Of a DNA stretch of 30,000 nt, positions 20,118 through 30,000 are shown piece by piece. The position numbers were made by a program, and so were the translations under genes. Source of the stretch: Stramonita haemastoma (lineage: Eukaryota > Mollusca > Gastropoda > Neogastropoda > Muricidae); NCBI GenBank assembly GCA_030674155.1, contig CM060318.1, forward strand, positions 77,902,680-77,932,679, given 5' to 3'. The notes below the pieces were generated by a model. That model ran no database searches, was not told where the DNA came from, and was given only the letters and a program-made list of their open reading frames with translations. Each line of letters begins with the position of its first letter. Position 1 is the stretch's first letter.

Positions 20118-20849
20118 CTCTTGTATTAATAAAGGCATAATTTTGTTTTCTTTGGCTTAAAAAAAAAAACCAACTCAAACCCCTCATGCTGACCACGTAT
20201 CACAATATAAAAATGAATTTTATTTCTTATCCTGAAGTCTATGATTTCTATTTGCAATAAACTTTTGCAGAATTGTTAGACTTTCACTTTTTTTCCCTTC
20301 TTAATATATGAATTATTGATACTTTTTTTTTAACTGAACAGCTTGATTAATTTGTTTTAATTTTTTTATATTTTTTAATTTTTTTTATTGCTGTGTTATA
20401 GTGTGCACTTTCCACACTATAATGTTTGAACTACAACCCCCTCTTCTACCCCCATGTCCCCCTTTCTAGAAAGAATGTGTTCCAACTTGGGTTGTGTGTT
20501 ACAGTGTGTTGTTTAAACAATGTCTTGTCTGTGTACCTGTGGTTGTGGTCTGGACTTTCCTTTAAGTCACTTGAGACACACTATAAAGAAAGCAACTGCG
20601 GTGTGCGTATTGTCACTCCTTTTCCACCTTATGTGTCCAACATGTCTACCTAAACTCCACGACTTGGTAACTCAGTGTGATAGTAAAGATAAACTACACT
20701 AGGCCTATAGCCCCAGGGCTGGTGGCCCAACCTTTGTTTTACAGTTCCTTTATCAGCCATGGTGGGGTAGGCCTACCTAGTCAGATGTGCCCTTTCTTGT
20801 CCACTTAGTCATGTGATAGACACTTCAGGTGGGTGGGCATAGGTGGATC
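20118..20849. other. T-rich spacer without recognised genes
   Basis: Long A and T runs up to about 20400, then mixed sequence with CA/GT-rich words. Open frames of about 60-75 codons here show no family resemblance. Confidence 0.55.
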
Positions 20850-23800
20850 TCACAAGCGGGGGGCATCATGCTTGGCTCGCACAGGCGAGTTCCTGGCTGG
20901 CCCGTCCTGGGAGCCACTGCGCCCTCCTCTACTGGTAAAATGTAGCCCAGTACTACCTGTCGCATTCGGGGGGATGGGACTCGTTAGCCCAGTAAGGCAA
21001 CTCACGTAGGAGAAGGAAAACTCTGACCCCAAACCTCCACTGCCTTGTGGATTGCCCATTGGGGAGAAAGGCTTCAGGAGTAAACCCTGAGGAAAAATCC
21101 GGAGATGGAGTCCCGAAGGCGGTCGGCTACTGACTTCAGTAACGTTCCGGCAACTCCTGCGACACTGCTGATGCCAAACTGTATCAGCTTCTGCTGTTCC
21201 TTTGGATCCATCATCAGTGTGGAGAGGGGGGACCTGCTATCTGGGCAACAGCTCGTCCTCCATACTATCCTGCCCAGGCTCGCGTCCTGGAGAGGTCACT
21301 CCAGCCTCGCTTCACAGCGTGGACACAACACGGGAAGCAGCAGTTATCGGTTATAAGCTGCAATGCTCGACTGGCGTAGAGCGTGGCGCCAGGGGTTGCT
21401 TCCGACGGTGGGAGAAATCCTAGGATTTCACTGGACAGCTACCGCCCGCCTCAAGCTGGGCAGCCCCCAGCCAATAAGGTGTTGTCCCGCCACAGTCTGC
21501 CTTCCTCAATGGGTGCTTGGGGATTAGGATCAAACCGACAAGCAGACTGTAAGACTCGCACCAGGCAAAAATACAAGAACCATGAGAAACAGGTGCCCAG
21601 TCCTAAAACTGGGAAGCTGAACGTCCGAACATTGTCATCCGGACTGTCCCAAGACCTCCAAGGCATCAGTGATGCAAGAAAGTCAGCCGTCATCAACAAC
21701 GAGCTGCTGAGACTGAGGGTGGACATAGCTGCTCTGCAAGAGACCTGCCTTGCAGACACTGGAACCCTCAAGGAGAAAGACTTCACTTTCTTCTGGCACG
21801 GGAAGAGCGCGGAGGACCGAAGAGAGCATGGAGTGGGATTTGCTGTCAGGAACACCCTACTGAAGATGGTTGAACCAGGAGACAAGGGATCCGAACGCCT
21901 GATGACAGCCCTGTCTCCATGCCTCTGAGGGCTTTGTCACTCTTGTCAGCGCCTACGCTCCCACCCTTACATCCACTGCAGAAGCAAAGGATGAGTTCTA
22001 TGCCAACATCAGCAACCTCATCAAGAAAATACCCCCTAAGGAACATGTCATCATCCTGGGAGACTTTAATGCTCGAGTGGGTGTCGATCATGACGCATGG
22101 CCTTCCTGCCTTGGACACTTTGGAGTTGGCAAGATTAACGAAAATGGGCAGCGCCTGCTGGAGTTCTGCTCCTACAACGGCCTCTGCGTGACCAACTCCT
22201 ACTTCCAGACCAAGCCACAACACAAGGTGTCATGGCGCCATCCCCGCTCAAAGCATTGGCATCAGCTGGATATGATCCTGATCCGACGTACCAACATCAA
22301 GTCTGTGCTCATCACCCGCACATACCACAGTGCAGACTGTGACACTGACCACTCTCTCGTCTACTGCAAGATCAGGCTTCATCCAAAGAAACTCCAGAGC
22401 TTCAAACAGAAAGGCAAACCTCGCATCAATACCACCAGTATGCATCTTCCAGAGAAAGTCGAAGAATTTGCCAAGTCTCTCAAAGAAGCTCTGTCTGATG
22501 AACACCAGCACTGCTCAGCCTCTGAGAAATGGAACCACCTCCGGGAAGCCATTCAGAAAACAGCCTTTGCAACCTTTGGGAAAAAGATCTCCAAGAACAA
22601 TGACTGGTTTGATGCCAAGTCTAGCGAGCTGTCCCCCGTCATTGACGCAAAGCTGTGCTGCCCTTGCCGAATACAAGCGCTCCCCTAGTGAGAACTCCCT
22701 GCTCAAGCACTCAGAGCAGCCAGAAACAAAGTACGACAGACTGCAAGACGTTGTGCCAACGAATACTGGCAACAGCTCAGTGCCTCCATCCAGTCTGCAG
22801 CTGCCTCAGGCAACACCAGAGGAATGTACGAAGGCATCAAGACAGCTCTAGGGCCAACACAGAGCAAAACCGCCCCACTCAAGACCTCCAATGGGGAGGT
22901 GATCACCGACAAGAGCAGGCAGATGGACAGGTGGGTGGAGCATTACTCTGAGCTCTACTCTAGAGAGAACACAGTCTCCAACTCAGCCCTCGATGCCATT
23001 CAGCCTCTGCCCATCATGGAGGAACTAGATACTGAACCAACCCTTGCTGATCTCCGCAAAGCAATTGACAGCTTAGCTAGCGGCAAAGCACCTGGCATTG
23101 ATGGCATTCCACCCGACCTCATCAAAAGCTGTAAAGACACCTTACTACAACCCCTTCACGACGTCCTATGCCAGTGTTAGAGGGAGGGAGCCGTGCCGCA
23201 AGACATGAGAGATGCCAAGATCGTCACTCTCTACAAGAATAAAGGCGACAGGAGTGATTGTAACAACTACAGAGGTATATCTCTCCTGAGCATCGTAGGA
23301 AAACTCTTCGCTCGTGTCATGCTTGTGCGCCTCCAGAAACTTGCTGAGCATGTCTACCCCGAGTCACAATGCGGCTTCTGAGCTGAATGCTCCACGGTGG
23401 ACATGATATTCTCCCTACGCCAGTTTCAGGAGAAATGCAGAGAACAACACAAACCCCTCTACATAGCCTTCATAGACCTGACCAAGGCCTTTGACCTAGT
23501 CAGCAGGGAAGGGCTATTCAACATCCTTCCAAAAATTGGTTGCCCCCCAAAACTCCACAGTCTCATCAGATCCTTTCATGATGACATGAAGGCAACAATC
23601 CAGTATGAGGGCAGCATGTCCAACCCATTTGACATCAAAAATGGAGTCAAGCAAGGCTGTGTTCTTGCTCCCACCCTCTTTGGCATCTTCTTTGCCCTGC
23701 TCCTAAAGCACGCTTTTGGAACTGCAACAGAGGGTGTATACCTAGCACCAGATCCAGCGGTTGACTATTCAACCTGGCTCGGTTGAAAGCAAAAACAAAA

Positions 23801-24822
23801 GTGATGGAGAAAACAATTAGGGACATGCTTTTTGTTGATGATGCTGCTGTCATTTCTCACACCGAGCAAGAACTCCAATGCCTCATGGATAGGTTTTCCC
23901 AGGCCTGCAAAGACTTCGGCCTGACAATCAGCCTGAAAAAGACCAATGTGCGAGCCAGGACGTGGTAACTACACCAGCCATCTACATCGATGACTACCAG
24001 CTCGATGTCGTACACCAGTTCACATACCTGGGATCCACCATCAGTGACAACCTATCCCTTGATGCCGAGATCAACAAGCGCATCGGCAAGGCTGCTACGA
24101 CCTTAGGACACCTCACTACCCATGTCTGGGAGAACCCAAAGCTGACAATTTCCACCAAATGGCAGTGTATAACGCCTGCATCGTCAGCACTCTCCTATAT
24201 GGCAGTGAAACATGGACAACATACTCTAAACAGGAGCGCAAACTGAATAGCTTCCACCTGCGCTCTCTCCGTTGCATCCTCGGCATCCACTGGAGTGACA
24301 AAGTTACCAACGCTCAGGTCTCGAGGTTGCAGGTCTTCCCACCATTACACACTCCTCAGACAACGCAGACTCAGATGGCTCGGTCACGTGCGAAGGATGG
24401 AGGATGGACGCATTCCTAAAGATCTCCTCTATGGTGAACTTGCCTCTGGCAAGAGAAGCATTGGCCACCCCCAACTGCGCTACAAAGACGTCTGCAAGCG
24501 TGACATGAAAGCCCTGGACATCAACCTAGAGAACTGGGAGGAGGTGGCGGCTGACGCAGCAAATGGCGCAGTGCTCTCCACAAACAGCTGAAGTGTGGTG
24601 AAGAAAAGATCCACACCGCAGCAAATGAAAAGAGAGCCAAGCGGAAGGCATGTGCTCCAGCCACCTCAACAAGCCACATCTGCATCAGATGCAACAGAGA
24701 CTGCCACTCCCGCATCGGACTGACCATCCACAGCCGGCGTTGTCGCTGAACAAATGACCTGTCTTTTGGCGCGAATTCCATAGTCGACACCGACTGACGG
24801 AGGCCTACTACTACTACTAGAC
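20850..24822 (+). mobile_element. Near-full-length but dead non-LTR retrotransposon (RTE-like)
   Basis: This element has a GC-richer 5' region (from about 20850), an APE-type endonuclease, a reverse transcriptase, a C-terminal Cys/His knuckle (stop at 24747-24749) and a short 3' UTR. It ends in a (CTA)n tail at 24806-24819. The protein resembles the endonuclease-reverse transcriptases often annotated in animal genomes as craniofacial development protein 2-like. RTE-like is my best clade guess, not a certainty. Base composition and codon use differ sharply from the AT-rich surroundings. No target duplication is obvious. The exact 5' boundary is inferred from the composition change. Confidence 0.85.
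21383..24749 (+). pseudogene. Decayed endonuclease-reverse transcriptase ORF
   Basis: The endonuclease part begins with LNVRTL (about 21622) and keeps I-A-A-L-Q-E-T (catalytic Glu, about 21730), GDFNARV (about 22062) and TDHSLV (about 22347). The RT part keeps GKAPGIDGIP, YKNKGDRSDCNNYRGISLLS, FIDLTKAFD, GVKQGCVLAPTLFG and the catalytic box as FVDD (about 23834). The end has RLRWLGHV and a C-I-R-C...H-S-R-R-C knuckle. Frame changes occur near 21920, 22655, 22710, 23745, 23950, 24155, 24320 and 24575. Nonsense codons are TAG at 23178-23180 (Trp expected) and TGA at 23379-23381 (Arg expected). The copy cannot make an active protein; in the family the enzyme nicks target DNA and reverse transcribes its own RNA. 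Confidence 0.87.
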
Positions 24823-24849
24823 ACCTCAGAGCTTTTCACAGCTGGTTTC

Positions 24850-25104
24850 AATCCAACAAGCTTGTGGGGCCTTTTACTTGATGAATTGCACACCCCCCCC
24901 CTCTCTAATGAATCAGCAGATTTTGTGGTGTAGTCTTAGCTTGTGAATAGATGTTTGTCAGCGGATTCTTGTGTGGACAGCATTGCCTAGTCTCAGTTTC
25001 CAGATGTGTAGACTGGTGAGTTGGAACTTGTATACCTTTAACTGGGCCAATATAAGAGGTGTACATGGTGTTGCAAAGTCAATTGACTTTTTTTTTTTTT
25101 TTTT
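24850..25104. other. Spacer with C and T runs
   Basis: Unique-looking sequence after the LINE tail, with a C run at 24891-24902 and a T run at 25088-25104. No gene is seen. Confidence 0.6.
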
Positions 25105-25109
25105 CAAGT

Positions 25110-25163
25110 TCACACACACACACACACACACACACACAACACACACACACACACACACACACC
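25110..25163. repeat. (CA)n microsatellite
   Basis: CA repeats with one AACA break at about 25138, preceded by a 17-base T run. Confidence 0.94.
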
Positions 25164-25325
25164 CTCCCACCTGCACACATGAATCCTTAATGAGTATAGA
25201 CACACACTATTTCTAAAACGCCCCACTGAGTAACTATATGCACATGAGGCATAACAAATATACACTGACATGATATTGCACTTGTCCCATTCAAATCAGT
25301 TTATATACAATTCAAGGCTACCAGC

Positions 25326-26110
25326 CGCCATGGCGCAGTGGTTAGCACCTTGGATTCTGGACTAGAAGGTCATGGGTTTGATTCCCATAAGAGTCATAGG
25401 GATTTTTCGGACTCTGGCCGGCTTCTACCCACAGTGGGTGTGCTGTAGGCTTAGTGGGGAGACTGGGACCACACAGTCAAGCTTCATCCACTTTACAAAT
25501 GCGAGTTTGAGTTGCTCAAATTACCCAACAACACTGCAGGAATCTGTATCTCTCGCGCCCGATTGACGCAGGGATGTATTATGATAGTAAGCGTAGAGTA
25601 CAGCCCTGTCAAGTAGTCTCAAAGTGGATGCACCTCCTCATCGTATCATCCATGCAATGAAAAAATTGCCTCTGATTCCATGGCCCTGTTTGCTCTGATC
25701 TTATGGTGACCTCAGGTTTGGTTTCCCCATACACTTCTGTGCCTGTGGTGAGTTGGTGTCAAAGCCTTTGGGGTTGGAGGTCTGAGAAGGGCAGTTATTG
25801 GAGGGATGTTGTGCTGGTCGCCACCTCGGTGGGTGACTCACTGTCTGGCTCCACGACTGAGCTAATACTGTCATTAGTAGGGGGTTAGTGAGTGGTTAGC
25901 TCAGAACAGGCACCACTGAACACCACCAAAGTGACCCAGCAGCAGTGCAGGACCCCTCTGGCTCGTGGCCCCACGGCGGCCTAATATTGATGAGTTCCCT
26001 GGTGGACTTCCAACTCTAAGCTGTGGCGGGGAGATTGAAACGAGCGGTATTGGAACAACAGGGTTAGGAATGTCATGGAAAAATGAGGCAGCAAAAAAAA
26101 GAAAGAAAAA
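25326..26110 (+). mobile_element. Long tRNA-headed retroelement, about 780 bp
   Basis: The head GCCATGGCGCAGTGGTTAGC (A-box) and GGTTTGATTCC (B-box) at about 25375 are tRNA-like. A GC-richer body follows with no stop-free coding frame of note. A second A-box-like word (GAGTGGTTAGCTCAGAAC) appears near 25891. The element ends in an A-rich tail (GCAAAAAAAAGAAAGAAAAA, about 26090-26112). It may be one long SINE, or a SINE joined to a second non-autonomous element. The family name is unknown to me. Confidence 0.6.
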
Positions 26111-26114
26111 AGAG

Positions 26115-26773
26115 TTCAATGCTATAATACAGGTCTGTGTCTGCACATGAATGTTTGCCTGTATGTGTGAGGGTGTGCATGCATGAGCATGAGCGTATTT
26201 TATTCTTTCTTTGGCTGTCCTTGCTAGGACTGTTTTTTCTTTTTTTAAAAGATGCCACATTCAGGAAGTCCAAGATGCACGGGTTTGTAGACAGATGGCA
26301 TGCAGCTGAAAACAAAGTTGTAATCATTAGGGTTAAACCTACGACACAGAATGTCTAGGCAGTGTACAACTACTGTTTACAAAAAAATTGATTGCCTTGC
26401 ATCTAAGTCAGTGTAGTATGTCTTAGAAACTCTCTGAATGTTACATTATATCAATTATATAAAAACAAATATTTTTTAAAGTCATGTAAAAATGTTTACA
26501 TGAATCTGACAGCCTATTTCAAGACAGAGAAGAAAAATGTAACCGCAACGAGATAAACTTATTAGGTGATTAGCCATTTTCAAATAGTCTGAAAATGGAG
26601 GAGTTGTCAGTGGTTACCTGTACTTGTTTTGATCACTACTATTTCCTCAATAATGCTGTGTGTGGTCAAGTAGGGAACTGTTAGCTGAATTTGCTAAAAC
26701 AAAAAAGTCTTAATTTACATCTTTACATGCAACATTCACATATCACATAATTGTACAATGTACTCACTTCTCC
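26115..26773. other. AT-rich spacer or 3' UTR/intron of the minus-strand gene
   Basis: No coding segment recognised. On the minus strand, GTGAGT at 26764-26769 is a consensus donor shortly after the stop of the exon at 26774-26895, so part of this stretch may be a 3' UTR intron. Confidence 0.45.
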
Positions 26774-26895
26774 TCAGCTTCCAGTTTTGGGAGAGGCCTT
26801 TGTTTTGAGGCTCCCACCTGGTGACCAGTCTGTGGAGGTGTAAGGCCTGGCCTTGCTTTCCTTCAGGCCTTTCTTCCACTTCTCGTAATCAGTGG
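26774..26895 (-). CDS. Last coding exon of an unidentified minus-strand gene
   Basis: On the minus strand, acceptor TTTCCTCAACAG is followed by CC and 39 codons, then TGA (26774-26776). The peptide starts T-D-Y-E-K-W-K-K-G-L-K-E-S, continues P-Y-T-S-T-D-W-S-P-G-G and ends K-A-S-P-K-T-G-S. It is Lys/Ser-rich and hydrophilic, like an unstructured C-terminal tail. The other two frames have early stops. A GTGAGT donor sits just after the stop. The entry phase (two bases) fits the exit phase of the segment at 28430-28521. I do not recognise the protein family. Confidence 0.55.
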
Positions 26896-28429
26896 CTGTT
26901 GAGGAAAAAACACACACCAAAATTACCAATATGGAAAATGGTGCTTTAGATATTTAAATGAAAGCCTGAAACAAACTGTCTTTCCTGTTAGTTACTAGAT
27001 ATAGACCATAATCGTTTAGTTACTAGATTTAGATCATCATTAACAGATCTGCAAGCAACTAACACAGAAAACACTGCATGTGCAGGCAACTGTTCAAGCT
27101 TTTTTTTTAATGGACATAATTTCCTTGTTACCATGCAGATAGTAACAGAAAGTTTAACAAAACCCAGATAATTGATCCAGCAACAATGCACCCCGACACA
27201 TTTATTCATAGAAGCACATAGCATTTTACACTATAGCAGCTACAGTCTGTGATTCTAGAAGAGAACTGGATGACAGATAGTAGTAATAATTAATTCATTC
27301 TAGAAAATGGCAGAAAAAAAAGACAGGCAAAAAAGGCAGGTAAAATGATTTATAATAAAAAACCCACAGATAAATGCCTGCAAACAACAATAACAAAGAT
27401 ACAAAAAGAAATAGGAAAAGAATGTTTTAAAAAATGAAAAAAAAAAATGGTCAAAAGATAAGATAAAAACAAGTCTCTTTGTTCCACCAGTACTTGGTTT
27501 ACACATGCCAGAGGAAAACTTTTTGTTTTCTGTTCCTCATCTGGAGCTGTGAGGCTTACCAATTTTTGTGTATATGACAATTTTGGCCCCCTATCACAGT
27601 AGCTGTAGCCGGACTTTGGCGACATGCAATACAAATGCTTTTCTTCTTCTTTGAACGCTCAGACAGCTACTACTGTTGTCTGCCATGTGAGCAATAATGC
27701 ATTGTACTGCAGTTAAGCGCCTGACAAGCCTGGCCCAGTGCATCCAACTTTGGTGTAGGAGAGAAATGTTATCTTTCAAATTTTTCTGGAAAAAAGGCAG
27801 GAGAATGGTCTAAAAAGGCAGAAAATAGACAAGAAGGCGGGGACAGGAAGAAAGAGAACAAGGCAGAAACAAAGAAATGAACAGATGAGATTTGTGGCAC
27901 AGAATTTCCAAAAGGTGGGGATGTTTATATTGGCAGCCAACCCCCCCCCCCCCCCCCCCCCCAAGCATTCCCAAGGTGCAAAACAAATGCTCAATGACCA
28001 TTATCATTGTCACAACTCAGGCCCAGGTTCCAATCCTCACACCCCTTCACCACCCCACTTACACCTCTCCTCACCACCAGGGTGAAGGACTAGCACCCTG
28101 GACAAGGAGGGAGAGGTGTGGTTTTAAAGGGACCGATAGGGGGTCATTCACCTCCACCCCCCCCCCCCGATTTTCATGCTTTCTGCACCCCTGAGTGCAG
28201 GCTACCATGTGCATGGGCAAAATTGTGTATTTTCATCTTCTGCGAGTTCTTGGGCTACCTTGAGCACTGCTGTGTGACCCCTGAGTGGGTCGCTGCCTGT
28301 GCGCGACGGAGTTTGCAAGAAAACCAAAGTTGTTTATCCTTTTCAGGACCAGACTTGGATTTATAACCCTTTTGGTTTTTCTGAGTTGTGACGATCATAA
28401 CGATTTTACGCTACTGAGAATCAACTCAC
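26896..28429 (-). other. Putative intron of the minus-strand gene
   Basis: Under the two-exon model this would be a 1534-base GT-AG intron. It contains A-rich sequence, a C run at 27942-27962 and another at 28158-28168. A GGTAAG donor-like word on the minus strand near 27555 has no convincing exon in front of it. Confidence 0.4.
27942..27962. repeat. Poly(C) run
   Basis: About 21 C in a row; a shorter run lies at 28158-28168. These are prone to length error in assemblies. Confidence 0.9.
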
Positions 28430-28521
28430 AGACTGTTTCGACCACACTGGGTGCCCTGGGGACTGAGATCACTCTGTCCTTGGTCCTCTCGCTAAGCTCT
28501 GAGACACCGTCGACAGACAAC
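28430..28521 (-). CDS. Probable penultimate coding exon of the same minus-strand gene
   Basis: On the minus strand, acceptor GTTGTTTTCAG and donor GTCT|GTGAGT enclose 92 nt. Only one frame is open, one base plus 30 codons plus one base: L-S-V-D-G-V-S-E-L-S-E-R-T-K-D-R-V-I-S-V-P-R. It ends in phase 1, and joining to 26895 makes a Ser codon (T|CC). Splice signals at both ends, a unique open frame and phase agreement support it, but there is no recognised homology. Upstream exons, if any, were not found inside the window. Confidence 0.5.
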
Positions 28522-28650
28522 CTGAAAACAACAACAGCCTTGTTTTATTACAACTGTAAACCATCACGATAGCAAAGCAAAAGAAAACCCCAAATTCCCC
28601 ACCCCCCTAAAGACAACCAAATGAAAAAAAGCCTTGCCTTTCAAAGCTAA

Positions 28651-28722
<72 letters not shown>

Positions 28723-28742
28723 TGGAAGGGGGGGGGGGGGGG
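28651..28742. repeat. (GT)n microsatellite and poly(G) run
   Basis: About 67 bases of GT (to 28718), then AAGATGGAA and a G run of about 16 bases. Confidence 0.94.
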
Positions 28743-28867
28743 AATGTGTGTGAGAGGCAAGCAAACATGGGTGAGTACATTATACAATTCATTATATTAA
28801 AAAAAATTCATTATTCAGTTGTTGGAATGACAGATGCAAATACAGCACTACATACAGACAATACATT

Positions 28868-29080
28868 TTGTAGCCTAGTGGTCAGAACATTGTGCTGGCA
28901 ATTTGACGACCCAAGTTCAAGTCTGGTCGAGATTTTTCTCCTGGAGTTAACATCAGTGCTGACTCCACTCTCCCCAAAAGTCCTTCGGATGAGACTTTAA
29001 ACCGAGGCCCCATGTGCGAACGCACGCAGAACATCTTGCGCACACATTAAATCCTGTTCTGATTTTCGTAAGAGGATTAT
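28868..29080 (+). mobile_element. tRNA-SINE, family A best-preserved copy
   Basis: The A-box TAGCCTAGTGGTCAG (28871) and B-box AGTTCAAGTCTGG (about 28914) are both present. The body has TGCTGACTCCACTCTCC, CCTTCGGATGAGACTTTAAA and GAACATCTTGCGCACAC, near-identical to the copy at 15575-15895. The 3' tail is not clear. Of the four copies in the window it has the most complete head plus body. Confidence 0.78.
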
Positions 29081-30000
29081 CACTAGAACTCAAGCCATGT
29101 TTTAATATCAAAGATGATCAACTTTTTAAAAAATGTTAAGTGTTAATCAGTCTGTCAAAGATATTAAAAAATGCTAGGGTAAAAAGGATGATAAATAAAA
29201 CTGTTTAAAAGCATTGTTTTGCCACGCCTAACATATTTACAATTCTCTTTTGTATTTATGGAAAGCATTTTAAATTAATGACACAAAGCTGGTCTTCTTT
29301 ACATCATCAAAATGACAATTGCAGTAACAAAACAAAACAGTCTGACAACATTAACATCCCTTTTCATAATGCCTAGAATCAATGAGTAGAGGGGCAACTC
29401 CACTTCAACATGAAATAAGGATAAGGAACAGTGTAATTGAAAAAAAAAAAAAATTCTGAAACCCAGGCTTGGGAGAAGCAAAAGCCATACTCCCATGAGC
29501 AGAAAGAGAGGTAGGAAAAAGAGACAGTGAGGGGTAAGACACCCTGATCCTCAAACCAAATCGACTGTACCGATTCTTTAAAACAAGGATCCAAGGAATA
29601 ACTGCCTCAGGTAATGATTTTCTCCTACAAACACAGAGGATACTGGTCACGACAAGTACTGTAATACACATCATTTGAGGACTCGCTGGAAAGCATCTGT
29701 TGATCATGACTTAGTGATTTATTAACCAGAAGGGGTTTGAATTTTTTCCCCTTAAGAGAAGAAAAAAAAAGAAAAGAAAAAACAGGCAGAAAATGAAAAC
29801 AAGTCCAATAAAATTACAGTAATATGGAAACTTTCCTTACCTAATTCGCAGGAGAAAAAAAAAAGTCCCCCTCCCCCCCAACTCAACAACAACCAAACAA
29901 AACCAATAAAAAGCTCAAAGTCACAGCCACCCCCCCCTCCCCCACCAACAACCAAAAACCACCTTGCACAATCTGAAGTGTAAAGGCAGTTCAAAGCCAA
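29081..30000. other. A-rich right end without recognised genes
   Basis: Homopolymer A runs (29439-29453, 29761-29780, 29851-29863) and C runs (29868-29880, 29930-29943) dominate. No exon with good splice sites and homology is seen on either strand. Confidence 0.55.

Noticed and set aside
27550..27640. A further minus-strand exon ending at a GGTAAG donor near 27555
   Set aside because: The frame into the donor (A-K-I-V-I-Y-T-K-I) is very short, with stops just before it and no good acceptor; the phases were not needed by the two-exon model.
29405..29707. A 100-codon minus-strand open frame
   Set aside because: Composition is AT-driven with Ser/Phe/Leu runs; no domain, homology or splice context.

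Overview
This is a eukaryotic, intron-rich and repeat-rich window. It looks like an invertebrate nuclear genome, most likely a mollusc and perhaps a marine gastropod. The pointers are a ten-exon animal gene with canonical GT-AG introns, many long dinucleotide microsatellites, several tRNA-derived SINE families of the kind I associate with molluscs, and a decayed RTE-like retrotransposon. The species assignment is inference; there are no bacterial genes, operons, CRISPR arrays or phage features.

The left third (873-10542, + strand) is one gene that can be rebuilt exon by exon. It encodes ATAD1/Msp1, the AAA ATPase of the mitochondrial outer membrane that extracts mislocalised tail-anchored proteins. 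The ten exons join with matching phases into a predicted 393-residue protein. It has an N-terminal membrane anchor, Walker A, a WY pore loop, Walker B, sensor 1, arginine fingers and the C-terminal helices. Two points are odd. The 43-nt exon carrying Walker B is strongly diverged, and exon 9 has two competing donors, with an acidic coding-like stretch between them that is out of frame. The introns carry a 672-bp element with terminal inverted repeats (intron 1), a 1045-bp piggyBac-like element with TTAA ends (intron 5), a SINE (intron 8) and microsatellites. A 5'-truncated LINE tail lies at the left edge.

From about 11.1 to 20.8 kb I see no convincing gene. This stretch holds a 45-bp and a 26-bp tandem array, a small piggyBac-like MITE, three copies of one tRNA-SINE family within about 2.2 kb (a fourth lies at 28.9 kb), a tRNA-Thr-like SINE on the minus strand and a CATA/CA microsatellite.

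From 20.85 to 24.82 kb lies a nearly complete but dead non-LTR retrotransposon: APE endonuclease, reverse transcriptase and a terminal Cys/His knuckle. It is broken by several frameshifts and two nonsense codons. A second, longer tRNA-headed retroelement follows at 25.3-26.1 kb.

At the right, two minus-strand segments (28430-28521 and 26774-26895) are phase-compatible and probably are the last two coding exons of an unidentified gene that runs left out of the window's right side. The rest of the right end is A-rich, C-run and GT-repeat sequence with one SINE. I did not find a convincing new multi-gene system; the most useful leads are the ATAD1 Walker B exon, its alternative donor and the uncatalogued mobile elements.
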